Source: a bacterium
Lineage (GTDB): Bacteria; Planctomycetota; UBA1135; UBA2386
Length of the DNA stretch: 36,614 nucleotides
Assembly: GCA_024743115.1 (NCBI GenBank)
Contig: JANSXC010000041.1
Coordinates: 1 to 36,614 of the forward strand
Direction of reading: 5' to 3'
How positions within the stretch are numbered: the first letter of the stretch is position 1; every line of letters begins with the position of its first letter. The translations under genes were made by a program, and so were the position numbers. Below are positions 22,748-30,688 of this stretch, piece by piece. A model generated the notes under the pieces. That model was not told the origin of the DNA and did no database searches. It saw only the letters and a list, made by a program, of their open reading frames with translations.

Positions 22748-24064
22748 ATGAGAGTCGTAATCGTCGTGATCGCGCTGCTCCTGGTCGGGGCCGCTGTGGC
22801 CCAGGATGCCAGGGACCGAAAGCTCGCGACCATCCCGGAGAAGTTCGGAGACTTCGGATTCCGAGGCGTCGCTGGTTTCGACGCCGAGCTCGTATGGCCG
22901 AGGTTCGTGTTCGGTCCGGGTGGCAGCTACGTCGCATACAACGCAGTCGGTACCGATTCGTGCACCGCGATGTGCAATGACGAGGAGCTCGGGACGTTCT
23001 CTCGGGTCGAGTCGCCGGTTGTTGATCCGACCGGCCAGCACTTCGCGTTTCGATGCTGGAACCGCAAGGGCAAGACCGGTCTGGAGGCGTTCGTGGTTAC
23101 TCGGGATCGGGTGCACGACGGTTTCCGTTGGATCGGACCGGTGGCCGTGAATCAGGAGGGTGTGTTGGCCTTCTGGGAGTGGCCGCAAGCGACGGCTGGG
23201 GTCGGAGTTCTCCGCCGCGGTGCCGCGAAGCTGCGGGTCGGCAAGAAGCGCAGCCGGCGGTTCGAAGCCGCCCCGTACGAGGACCCGCCGGTGTTTGCCC
23301 CCGATGGCGAGCAACTCGCGACGCTCGCGATGCGAAAGAAGCGGTGGCTCTTGTTGCGCGGGAGGGGCATGCCGAAGGCGCAGAAGCCTCTCGAGCACAC
23401 CGTCGAAGAGATCGAGTTCTCACCCGATGGTCTGCAGGTCGCGTACACGATGCTCGTGGAGGATCAGGTCAAGATGGGCGCTACGTTGGATGGTCGCCTC
23501 GGCGCGAAGCGCTACGTGCTCTACGGGGAAGAGAAGCTCGGCCTCGATGCCGTCGAGGCTGCCGCACCGCGGTTCGGCCCCAAGGGGGAGCACCTGGTGT
23601 TCAGATACTCGCGCGGGCGAGGCACGGCGATTGCTTTCCGCGGCGAGGAACTTCCGGCGGTCGAAGGTGGGTTCGTGGGCGAGCCGGCGTTCGATCGCAG
23701 TGGGGCGACGATTGCCTACGCGAAGATGCGTGATTGCGATCTGCCGCGCTGGGCCTGGTTCCGTCGGCGGTGGCCGATGCCGCTGAACTCCGGGGTGTGG
23801 TCGCTGCACAAGCGGACGAAGAACGGCAAGCCCGAGACGATCGTCGACGCGTGCGACTGGATCGCGCATGTCACGTTCGGTCCGAACGGCGAACTCGCCT
23901 ACGCGCAGATGCTGCGTGGGAAGTGGTTCCTCGTAGTCGATGGCCGGCGTTCGGAGGCCTGCAAAGCTGTTGGCCGACCGTGGTGGAGTGCGGATGGCAA
24001 GCGTGTCGAGTTTGGTGCGCTGCGTGGCCGAGAGTTTTGGTGGAAGGTGTTCGAGTTGGAGTGA
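22748..24064 (+). CDS. Secreted beta-propeller-like protein, paralogue 1
   Basis: A 438-residue protein with a signal peptide (MRVVIVVIALLLVGAAVAQ). Repeated short blades of the PD40/TolB-like type are visible, for example FGPGGSYVAYNAVG, VDPTGQHFAFRCW, FAPDGEQLATLAM, FSPDGLQVAYTML, FGPKGEHLVFRY, FDRSGATIAYAKM, FGPNGELAYAQM and WSADGKRVEFGAL, giving about eight blades. It is homologous over its full length to the next gene (24128-25450). AGGA lies 8 bases before the start, and a GACTTTCGTTCG element is at 22721-22732, as in the paralogue's leader. A binding role outside the cytoplasm is likely, but the ligand is unknown. Confidence 0.83.
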   Translation: MRVVIVVIALLLVGAAVAQDARDRKLATIPEKFGDFGFRGVAGFDAELVWPRFVFGPGGSYVAYNAVGTDSCTAMCNDEELGTFSRVESPVVDPTGQHFAFRCWNRKGKTGLEAFVVTRDRVHDGFRWIGPVAVNQEGVLAFWEWPQATAGVGVLRRGAAKLRVGKKRSRRFEAAPYEDPPVFAPDGEQLATLAMRKKRWLLLRGRGMPKAQKPLEHTVEEIEFSPDGLQVAYTMLVEDQVKMGATLDGRLGAKRYVLYGEEKLGLDAVEAAAPRFGPKGEHLVFRYSRGRGTAIAFRGEELPAVEGGFVGEPAFDRSGATIAYAKMRDCDLPRWAWFRRRWPMPLNSGVWSLHKRTKNGKPETIVDACDWIAHVTFGPNGELAYAQMLRGKWFLVVDGRRSEACKAVGRPWWSADGKRVEFGALRGREFWWKVFELE

Positions 24065-24127
24065 GGTTGCGCGCGCCTCGGTGTGGGTGACTTTCGTTCG
24101 TCGGCAGTGGCCGTAGGATCAGGCGAT

Positions 24128-25450
24128 ATGAGAGAGTTGCGCCTGGGGATTACCGTTCTGTTCGCCGGCTTGCTCATGGCTCAGGGCGATGGGGATCGTC
24201 TGGTAGCGAAGATTCCGGACTACCTGAAGCTGGAAGGGACCGTCAAAGGACCGGGCGGCGAAGGGTTGCTGGTCGAGTCGCAGTTTCGGTTCGGGGTCGA
24301 TGGGCAGTTCGTGGCCTACAACGCCTTCGAGCCGCATTCGGTCGCTGCGGTGGTCAACGACAAGGTGGTGGGGATCTACTCGGTGGTGGATCCGGCCGTG
24401 GTCGATCCGACCGGCCGGCACTTTGCGATGCGCGCGTGGCAGCCGATGTCCGGCAAGCGCGTGCAGTCCTACATCATCACCGGTGATGGCGTACGCGACG
24501 ACTTTGCCTGGGTGGGGCGGCTCGCGATCAACCAAAAGGGCGAAGTTGCGTTTTGGGAGCAGCCTGATGCAGAACTCATTCGCGGTACCATTGTCGGTTC
24601 GGATTTGCGATTCCATGTCGGCCGGCGCCGGGGTCGCAAGTACTCGGGTGCGCAGGTGGCGCTGTCGCCGTGTTTCACGCCGGATGGCAAGTTCGTCGCG
24701 ACGGCTGGTAAGCGCAAGAAGGAGTGGTTCGCCCTGGTCGGCAAGGGCATCGTCAAGGCGCAGAAGCCGGGACTACGAAGTGTCGAGGACGTAGCGCTTG
24801 CGCCGGATGGTTCAAAGTTCGCTTGCACGGTTCTCGAAGCCGATCTGGCCATGAATGGTGGGGTGCCCGAACCGCCGGGCGTCGTCGAGGGCAAGCGCTA
24901 CGTGCTGCTCGGTAAGGAAAAGCTCGGGCTTGCTGCGGAGGAAGCAGGGGTGCCGACCTTCGGGCCGCACGGCAAGAACCTCGTGTTCAAGTACCTGTTC
25001 GAGGGCTCAATGGGGCTGGCGTTCGTAGGCGAAGCGGTCGTAGCAACGAAGTATGGATTCGTTGGCAATCCGGTGTTCGATTCCAGTGGCGAAACGATCG
25101 CGTATGCCGCGGTGGAGGGTGGTCGCGTTCCGCGATGGGCGTGGTTGCGACGCGATGGGCCCGATCTGATGCGCGAAGGTCGGTGGTCGCTGTACAAGCG
25201 GACGAAGAACGGGCAGCCCGAGCCCCTGGTCGACCAGTGCGACGGGATCGCACACATCACGTTCGGTCCGAACGGTGAGCTCGCCTATGCGCAGAAGCTG
25301 CGCGGGAAGTGGTTCCTGATCGTCGACGGCCGGCGCTCGGAAGCTTGCGACTCGATCGATCGGCCGTGGTGGAGTGCGGACGGCAAGCGCGTCGAGTTCG
25401 GTGCCCGACGGGATCGCGAGCTCTGGTGGAAGGTGCTCGAGCTGGAGTGA
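24128..25450 (+). CDS. Secreted beta-propeller-like protein, paralogue 2
   Basis: A 440-residue tandem paralogue of the preceding protein, with a signal peptide (LRLGITVLFAGLLMAQ) and the same set of blades (VDPTGRHFAMRAW, FTPDGKFVATAGK, LAPDGSKFACTVL, FGPHGKNLVFKY, FDSSGETIAYAAV, FGPNGELAYAQKL, WSADGKRVEFGAR). The C-terminal 60 residues are nearly the same as in the first copy. It also keeps the leader: GACTTTCGTTCG at 24089-24100 and TAGGAT at 24114-24119, 8 bases before the start. Only 63 bases separate the two genes. They arose by tandem duplication including the control region; the second may be expressed on its own. Confidence 0.83.
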   Translation: MRELRLGITVLFAGLLMAQGDGDRLVAKIPDYLKLEGTVKGPGGEGLLVESQFRFGVDGQFVAYNAFEPHSVAAVVNDKVVGIYSVVDPAVVDPTGRHFAMRAWQPMSGKRVQSYIITGDGVRDDFAWVGRLAINQKGEVAFWEQPDAELIRGTIVGSDLRFHVGRRRGRKYSGAQVALSPCFTPDGKFVATAGKRKKEWFALVGKGIVKAQKPGLRSVEDVALAPDGSKFACTVLEADLAMNGGVPEPPGVVEGKRYVLLGKEKLGLAAEEAGVPTFGPHGKNLVFKYLFEGSMGLAFVGEAVVATKYGFVGNPVFDSSGETIAYAAVEGGRVPRWAWLRRDGPDLMREGRWSLYKRTKNGQPEPLVDQCDGIAHITFGPNGELAYAQKLRGKWFLIVDGRRSEACDSIDRPWWSADGKRVEFGARRDRELWWKVLELE

Positions 25451-25486
25451 GCCGCGAGGCCGCGGCGGGGTGTCACTGCGGCGGTG

Positions 25487-27025
25487 TCACTGCCATTCGG
25501 TGAACGCCAGCTCGGTGTCGAAGAAGCGCGCGTCGAGCTGCCAGTCCAGTTCGACCTCGGGGCGCGCAGCGCGGTACTCTTCGGCCGCGGGATACGTGAT
25601 CCGGTTGTTGCGCAGCCGTAAGGTCGTGAGCTTCTGCAGTTCGGCCAACGACTCGAGGTCGGCATCCGTCAGCATGCCGACGACGATGAGTTCCTCGAAC
25701 GACGGCAGCCCGCCGAGGGTTGCAAGGTCCTCACCGCTGGTTTCGACGTCGACGAGCAGCAGCCGTCGCAGCTTGGTGTGCGTCAGCGGCGCCATCTTCT
25801 CGGCCGTCAGTTCGAGGCCTTTCTGCCGCAGTGCAAAGGCCTCGAGGTTGGGAAACACGATTAGGTCGGCGAGCGCTTCGCCCTGCTCGCCGGTCGAGGT
25901 GTTGATGCACTCGAGAGCGCGCAGATTCTTCAACTGGCCCAACGTCCGCAGTTGTGGCGCGTCGCTGGATCCGCCCGGGATCGCGAACGCCCCGCAGCGT
26001 CGGAACGACAGTTGTTCGAGGCTGGACAATCGCACGATCGCGGCGAAGTGCTTCGCCTCGAGGTCGACACCGTCGAGGGCCAGGCTCTCGAGCTCGAGCT
26101 CGCGGAGGCCAGCGAGTGCGCTCGCGGCAATGTTCCCACGCAGCACCACGCTCCGCAGCTGCGCGAACCGCGCCAGTGCACGCAGGTCTTTGGCGGTCGT
26201 CGTGGCGTCCACCTTGGTCTCGAGGCGTGTTGCCGTTTGCGGCAGGCGGTCCACATCAGCCAGCGACGGTACCCGGCCGCGGGCGATCTCGTGGCGCAGC
26301 ATGATGTCGTGGCTGACGACGCTGACGAGCTTCGCCAGAGCCTCGGTCGCGACGAACGGATCGAGACCGCCGGCGGCGAACCACGACGGGTTGCCGTTGG
26401 CGCAGACGAGCATGCTCACGCTGCGGTTCTCCGGCAGTTCGAGTTCGAGCGAGAGAACGTCGACGATGCTGTTCTGGCTCTCCTGGGTCGGCAGGGACGC
26501 GGTGAGCGCGGCGGCCCACTTCGCGAACGTGCCGTCGTCGTCCGAGCGCCGGCATCGGAAGTCCTCCGCCCAGACCCTGGTGACCATGCCGTCGCCCGAA
26601 GTCGGATCCTTACCGTTGCGCGCGGCGCCGCGTACTTCGCTGCGCGTCACGCGCAGGCCCGTCGCTTCGGCGATCAGGCGTCGCAGGTGATCGGCGTCCG
26701 TGACCTTGACGTTCTCGCGGCCCTTCGGATCCTGCCGCAAGCCCGCGAGCTCCGTGCGTGATGCCGGGGCTGCGGGTGGAGCCTCGCGCTGTAGCCAGGC
26801 GGTGGTCGCCACGGTCGCGACACCCAGCAGCACGGCCGCGGCAACCAGCCAGCCGGTGCGCTGTCGGCTCGGGGCGTCGATCGGAATGTCGTCGAGCGCC
26901 TCGCGTGAGCCGGAGTCGTGTGGTGCGGCTACCGGTTGCAGTTCGCGCGCCTGTTCCTCGAGCAGGATGTCGAGCAGGCGGTCGTGGGCTGCGGTGGCGG
27001 CGGTCGTCGTCTCGCGATCGGTCAT
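25487..27025 (-). CDS. Membrane anti-sigma factor candidate with leucine-rich repeats
   Basis: A 512-residue protein. A short cytoplasmic part (1-57, with a helical HDRLLDILLEEQARELQ) has no zinc-binding HxxxCxxC motif. One membrane helix follows (58-78, GWLVAAAVLLGVATVATTAWL). The external part has LRR units from about residue 280 to 490 (LRALARFAQLRSVVLRG; LRELELESLALDGVDL; LSSLEQLSFRRCGAF; LKNLRALECINTS; LPSFEELIVVG; LQKLTTLRLRNNRI). It starts inside the stop of the ECF sigma gene (ATGA overlap at 27022-27025), the classic position for an anti-sigma factor. Binding of the sigma factor is inferred from position. Confidence 0.8.
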   Translation of the reverse strand: MTDRETTTAATAAHDRLLDILLEEQARELQPVAAPHDSGSREALDDIPIDAPSRQRTGWLVAAAVLLGVATVATTAWLQREAPPAAPASRTELAGLRQDPKGRENVKVTDADHLRRLIAEATGLRVTRSEVRGAARNGKDPTSGDGMVTRVWAEDFRCRRSDDDGTFAKWAAALTASLPTQESQNSIVDVLSLELELPENRSVSMLVCANGNPSWFAAGGLDPFVATEALAKLVSVVSHDIMLRHEIARGRVPSLADVDRLPQTATRLETKVDATTTAKDLRALARFAQLRSVVLRGNIAASALAGLRELELESLALDGVDLEAKHFAAIVRLSSLEQLSFRRCGAFAIPGGSSDAPQLRTLGQLKNLRALECINTSTGEQGEALADLIVFPNLEAFALRQKGLELTAEKMAPLTHTKLRRLLLVDVETSGEDLATLGGLPSFEELIVVGMLTDADLESLAELQKLTTLRLRNNRITYPAAEEYRAARPEVELDWQLDARFFDTELAFTEWQ

Positions 27026-27501
27026 GACATTCTCCTTCGCACACAGTCGCCAAGCGCGGTGCGGACGCGCTGCAGCAGGCTTTTGACGCCTTCGCTGCCG
27101 AGGCCGAGTCGGTTCGCGATGTCATCGCGCGGAAGCCCTTCGCCGTAGCGCCAGGCAATCACCTGACGCGAACGTTCGGGCAGGTTCGCGAGGCATTCGC
27201 GCAGTGCGGCCCGTTCGCTCTCCCCGTCGTCGACGACGTGCTGCTGCCACAATTCGTGCAGCCGGTCGGCATCGACGAGTTCACGACGGCGGCCGACCGT
27301 CCGCAGCTGCTTTCGGAACAGGTTGCGAGCTGTTCCGAGGAGCCATGCCAGTGGTGCGTTGCCGTCGGACCACTGGTGCAGCCCGGCGAGCAGGGCTTCC
27401 TGGGCGAGATCCTGCGCGGCATCGTGGTCCGCGCCCAGGAAGCGCAGGTAGCGCCGCATCCGCTGCGTCTTCGCCGCGGGAGTCAGCGTGTCGATGGGCA
27501 T
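27022..27501 (-). CDS. ECF-type RNA polymerase sigma factor
   Basis: A 159-residue sigma-70 family factor. Region 2 reads RMRRYLRFLGADHDAAQDLAQEALLAGLHQW...PLAWLLGTARNLFRKQLR, and region 4 reads ALRECLANLPERSRQVIAWRYGEGLPRDDIANRLGLGSEGVKSLLQRVRTAL, a helix-turn-helix that contacts the -35 element. There is no region 1 or 3, as usual for ECF factors. ATG 27501 is used; GTG 27513 adds four residues. A hairpin (27515-27529, 6 bp stem) lies just before the upstream start. The gene overlaps the LRR membrane protein downstream, which probably controls it. Confidence 0.92.
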   Translation of the reverse strand: MPIDTLTPAAKTQRMRRYLRFLGADHDAAQDLAQEALLAGLHQWSDGNAPLAWLLGTARNLFRKQLRTVGRRRELVDADRLHELWQQHVVDDGESERAALRECLANLPERSRQVIAWRYGEGLPRDDIANRLGLGSEGVKSLLQRVRTALGDCVRRRMS

Positions 27502-27603
27502 CGTGACGACCACACCGGGAGCTTCCCGGGGATCGCCGTGTGGGGGTGCAAAATCCCGCCGCCGGTCGCTCTTTTTCGCGCTGCGCGGCGGCTGCCGCCG
27601 TTG

Positions 27604-28563
27604 CTACTGCCCGCGCGGCAGGCGCGGCTTCGGCTTCTCGCGGTAGAACTCGTCGATGTGCCGCCAGCACTCTTCCGCGGTCTCGGCGTAGGAGATCAGT
27701 TCGAGATCCTTGGGCGAGATCGTGCCCTCTTCGACGAACACGTCCCAGTTGATCAGGCGATCCCAGTAGTCACGACCGAACAGCACGACCGGAATCGGCT
27801 CCATCCGCCTGGTCTGGATCAGCGTGAGCGTTTCGAACAGCTCGTCCATCGTGCCGAAGCCGCCCGGGAACGCGACCATCGCCTTCGCCCGCATCAGGAA
27901 GTGCATCTTGCGGATGGCGAAGTATTTGAACTCGAAGCAGAGATCGGGCGTGATGTAGCTGTTGGGCTCCTGCTCGAACGGCAACGTGATGTTGAGGCCG
28001 ATCGACTTCGCACCGACGTCCCACGCGCCGCGGTTGGCCGCTTCCATGATGCCGGGACCGCCGCCGGTGCAGACGACGTAGTCGCAGTGGCCGTTGGTCT
28101 GGCAATGACTCGACACGAGGTTGGCGAACTTGCGGGCCTCGTCGTAGTAGCCGGCCTTCTTCTTGACGTTCTCGGCGATGCGGACGGCGCGTTGACGATC
28201 GGCATCGTCCGGTGCCTCGGCTAGTGCGGCCCTGGCGGCCGCGAGTCGTTCGTCGGCCTCGTCGGCCTCGATCACGCGGGTGCCGCCGAACACGACGACG
28301 GTCGACTCGACGAGCTCGTCCTGCATCACGAGTTCGGGCTTGAGGAGCTCGAGCTGCAGGCGGACCGGGCGCAACTCGACCCGACCCATGAAGTCGGAAT
28401 CGGTGTGGGCCTGGCGATACGAGCTCGAACTGCGGATGGCCGCGATCCGGGCTTTGTGGTCGGCCAAATGGTCGTTGGCCAAATGGTCGTTGGCTAGCTG
28501 GTCGGGGGACGCGCCGGAATCGGCGGGTGTCGACGGGCCGGTAGTGGGGCCGTTCTGCGTCAT
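27604..28563 (-). CDS. LOG family protein (nucleotide 5'-monophosphate phosphoribohydrolase-like)
   Basis: A 319-residue member of the lysine-decarboxylase-like/LOG family. The two diagnostic motifs are GGGPGIMEA (167-175) and FPGGFGTMDELFE (232-244). Known family members release adenine-type bases or cytokinins from nucleoside monophosphates. This protein belongs to the larger bacterial branch with an N-terminal extension, so its substrate is uncertain. The N-terminus holds a short tandem repeat LANDH-LANDH-LADH (23-36), encoded by a 15-base direct repeat at about 28460-28500. ATG 28563 is the chosen start; the frame upstream has no support. It is separated from the divergent EboE-like gene by about 180 bases. 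Confidence 0.87.
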   Translation of the reverse strand: MTQNGPTTGPSTPADSGASPDQLANDHLANDHLADHKARIAAIRSSSSYRQAHTDSDFMGRVELRPVRLQLELLKPELVMQDELVESTVVVFGGTRVIEADEADERLAAARAALAEAPDDADRQRAVRIAENVKKKAGYYDEARKFANLVSSHCQTNGHCDYVVCTGGGPGIMEAANRGAWDVGAKSIGLNITLPFEQEPNSYITPDLCFEFKYFAIRKMHFLMRAKAMVAFPGGFGTMDELFETLTLIQTRRMEPIPVVLFGRDYWDRLINWDVFVEEGTISPKDLELISYAETAEECWRHIDEFYREKPKPRLPRGQ

Positions 28564-28744
28564 GATGATGTAGTAGGCCGAGGGAGCGGCCAGTTTCGAC
28601 CATCGGCAGGAAAAGGTTCGCGACCGGAGTAGTCCGGGGTTCTGGGCGGGACAGCTCCGAAGGCCGGCGCCGTGCCGCCGATGCCAGCGGGTCGATGGTT
28701 TCCGGAGGATCGCGGCGTTCCGGGGATCGCGAGTTCGTATCGTA
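28564..28744. other. Divergent intergenic region
   Basis: Lies between the divergent LOG-family and EboE-like genes and must hold both promoters. I see no clear -35/-10 pair or palindrome. Confidence 0.4.
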
Positions 28745-29908
28745 GTGTCCACCGTGGCCGTCCGACTGACCTATTGCAGCAACGTTCATCCCGCGCCCGA
28801 CTACGACTCGCATGTCGCGGCGTTGCACGAACACGCCGCGCCCGTGGCGAGCCGCGCGCGGGCCGCGGGCCGGGATTTCGGCCTCGGCGCCTGGTGGCCC
28901 GTCGACCTCGCGCGCACGCTTGCCCACGATGCGACGCTGCGCGCCGACTACGCGGCGACCCTGGGGGAGCTCGGACTGCCGCTGTGGACCGTCAACGTGT
29001 TTCCGTTCGACGGCTTCCATGACGAGGTGGTCAAGACCGGGGTGTATTCCCCGGACTGGGGGCACGAGGATCGGTTGCAGTACACCCGCGATTGCGCGGC
29101 GGTTGCCGCGGCGCTCGCGCCGCGCGGAGCGACCGTGGCGTTGTCGTCGTTGCCGCTCGGCTATCGTGGACCCGGCGATCCCGAACCCGACCGCCGTCTC
29201 ATGGCCCGCAACCTCGCACGCTGTGCGAGCGCGTTCGCGGCGCTCGAGGACGAGACCGGCGTGCGCTGTGTGCTCGCGCTCGAACCCGAGCCCGATTGCC
29301 TGCTCGAAACGGCGGCCGGAACGGCTGCGTTCCTCGAGGACTGGTTGTTCGACGAAGGCGCGTGGAGCACGATCGACGAGGCGGCGCTGCGACGGCATCT
29401 CGGCGTCTGCGTCGATCTCTGTCACCTCGCTGTCGTCGGTGAGGATCCGGTCGCCGCGCTCGAGGATCTGCGCGCGCGGCGGATCGCCGTTCCGAAGATC
29501 CAGGTCAGTTCCTGTCTCGAGCTGCGGGACCCGAGCGGGCTCGATCGCCTGCTGGCGTTCGACGAGGCGCGATACCTGCACCAGACTGCGAGCGCGAGCG
29601 GGTTGCGCGCACTCGATCTCGGGGACGTGCGCGCGCGTCGCGAAGAGTTCGCGACCGGTGGGCGAATCCGGACCCACTATCACGTGCCGCTCTACTGGGA
29701 CGAAGATGGCGCCTTTGGGTCGACGCGGGCCGAGGTCGAGCGCGTGTTGCGCTGGCTCGGTGGTGGCGATCGCGATCGCCAACTGCCGCTGCTCGAGGTC
29801 GAGACCTATACCTGGTCGGTACTGGACGGGTTCGACGAAGGCGAGCCGCTCGCGAATCGACTGGAACGCGAGCTCACGTTTGCGGCAGGGTGCCTCGCCG
29901 GCGGGTGA
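28745..29908 (+). CDS. EboE-like TIM-barrel metabolite traffic protein
   Basis: A 387-residue protein beginning VRLTYCSNVHPAPDYDSH, followed by TVNVFPFDGFHDEVVKTGVYSPDWGHEDRLQYT, then LSSLPLGYRG, CVLALEPEPDC, VCVDLCHLAV and HYHVPLYW. This series matches the xylose-isomerase-like TIM barrel called EboE, part of the ebo cluster linked to export of metabolites to the periplasm in cyanobacteria and other bacteria. No other ebo genes are in the window, so the role here is open. The start is GTG 28745 or GTG 28754; no ATG is available. It is followed after 87 bases by an ABC transporter operon in the same direction. Confidence 0.78.
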   Translation: MSTVAVRLTYCSNVHPAPDYDSHVAALHEHAAPVASRARAAGRDFGLGAWWPVDLARTLAHDATLRADYAATLGELGLPLWTVNVFPFDGFHDEVVKTGVYSPDWGHEDRLQYTRDCAAVAAALAPRGATVALSSLPLGYRGPGDPEPDRRLMARNLARCASAFAALEDETGVRCVLALEPEPDCLLETAAGTAAFLEDWLFDEGAWSTIDEAALRRHLGVCVDLCHLAVVGEDPVAALEDLRARRIAVPKIQVSSCLELRDPSGLDRLLAFDEARYLHQTASASGLRALDLGDVRARREEFATGGRIRTHYHVPLYWDEDGAFGSTRAEVERVLRWLGGGDRDRQLPLLEVETYTWSVLDGFDEGEPLANRLERELTFAAGCLAGG

Positions 29909-29995
29909 TCGCGGGGTCGGGTCGGTCGGATCTTGCCGGATGTTCCCGGATGTTGGAACCGAATGCCGGGCAGGCCGTATGGTGCTGCGCCCCCG

Positions 29996-30688
29996 ATGAT
30001 TCGCCTCCGCGACGTTGTGAAAAGTTACCGCCAGGGTGACCGTGAGGTCGTGGCCTGTGCCGTCGATGCGCTCGAGATAGGCGCCGGCGAGCAGGTCGCG
30101 TTGATCGGTCGTTCTGGCACTGGCAAGACCACGCTGCTGCACATCCTCGCCGGCATCCTCAAGCCCGACCGGGGTGAGGTCGAGGTGGTGGGGCAGCGCG
30201 TGGACGAGCTGTCCGAGGGCGCGCGCGATTGCCACCGTGGGCGCCACATCGGCATGGTGTATCAGACGTTCAACCTGCTGCAGCCGTTCACCGCGGTCGA
30301 GAACGTGTTGCTCGGTGCGCTGTTCGGCAAGGGCGCTGGCGGCGGCGCGAAGTTACGGGCCGTCGATCTGCTCGAACGCGTCGGTCTCGCGGATCGCATG
30401 CATCATCGGCCGAGCGAGTTGTCGGTCGGCCAGGTGCAGCGCGTCGCGATCTGTCGCGCGTTGATCAACGATCCCGAACTCGTGCTCATGGACGAACCGC
30501 TCGGCAATCAGGACAAGACGACGGGCAACCAGGTGCTGGACCTGCTGCTGCAGATTGCGAGCGATGACAACAAGACCGTCGTCATGGTCACGCACGACCC
30601 CGAGTCTGCGGCGCGTATGCAGCGCACGGTCGATCTCGCGACGTTGCGCGCGGATCTCGAACCGACCGGCGCCGGAGGTGAAGCGTGA
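29996..30688 (+). CDS. ABC transporter ATP-binding protein (LolD/MacB type)
   Basis: A 230-residue ATPase: Walker A GRSGTGKTT (38-46), Q-loop Q90, signature LSVGQ (142-146), Walker B LVLMDE (162-167) and H-loop in MVTHD. It lies in the subgroup serving FtsX-like permeases in lipoprotein or macrolide export. One oddity is DKTTGNQV where most members have DxxTGxxV after NLD, here written NQDKTTG. The stop overlaps the permease start (GTGA at 30685-30688), so the two subunits are made together. Transport direction and substrate follow from the partner genes and are unknown. Confidence 0.92.
   Translation: MIRLRDVVKSYRQGDREVVACAVDALEIGAGEQVALIGRSGTGKTTLLHILAGILKPDRGEVEVVGQRVDELSEGARDCHRGRHIGMVYQTFNLLQPFTAVENVLLGALFGKGAGGGAKLRAVDLLERVGLADRMHHRPSELSVGQVQRVAICRALINDPELVLMDEPLGNQDKTTGNQVLDLLLQIASDDNKTVVMVTHDPESAARMQRTVDLATLRADLEPTGAGGEA

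Noticed and set aside
27770..30247. An 825-codon open frame on the minus strand
   Set aside because: It runs across the LOG-family gene and opposite the EboE-like and ABC genes, all of which have clear family motifs. The frame is a product of high GC content.
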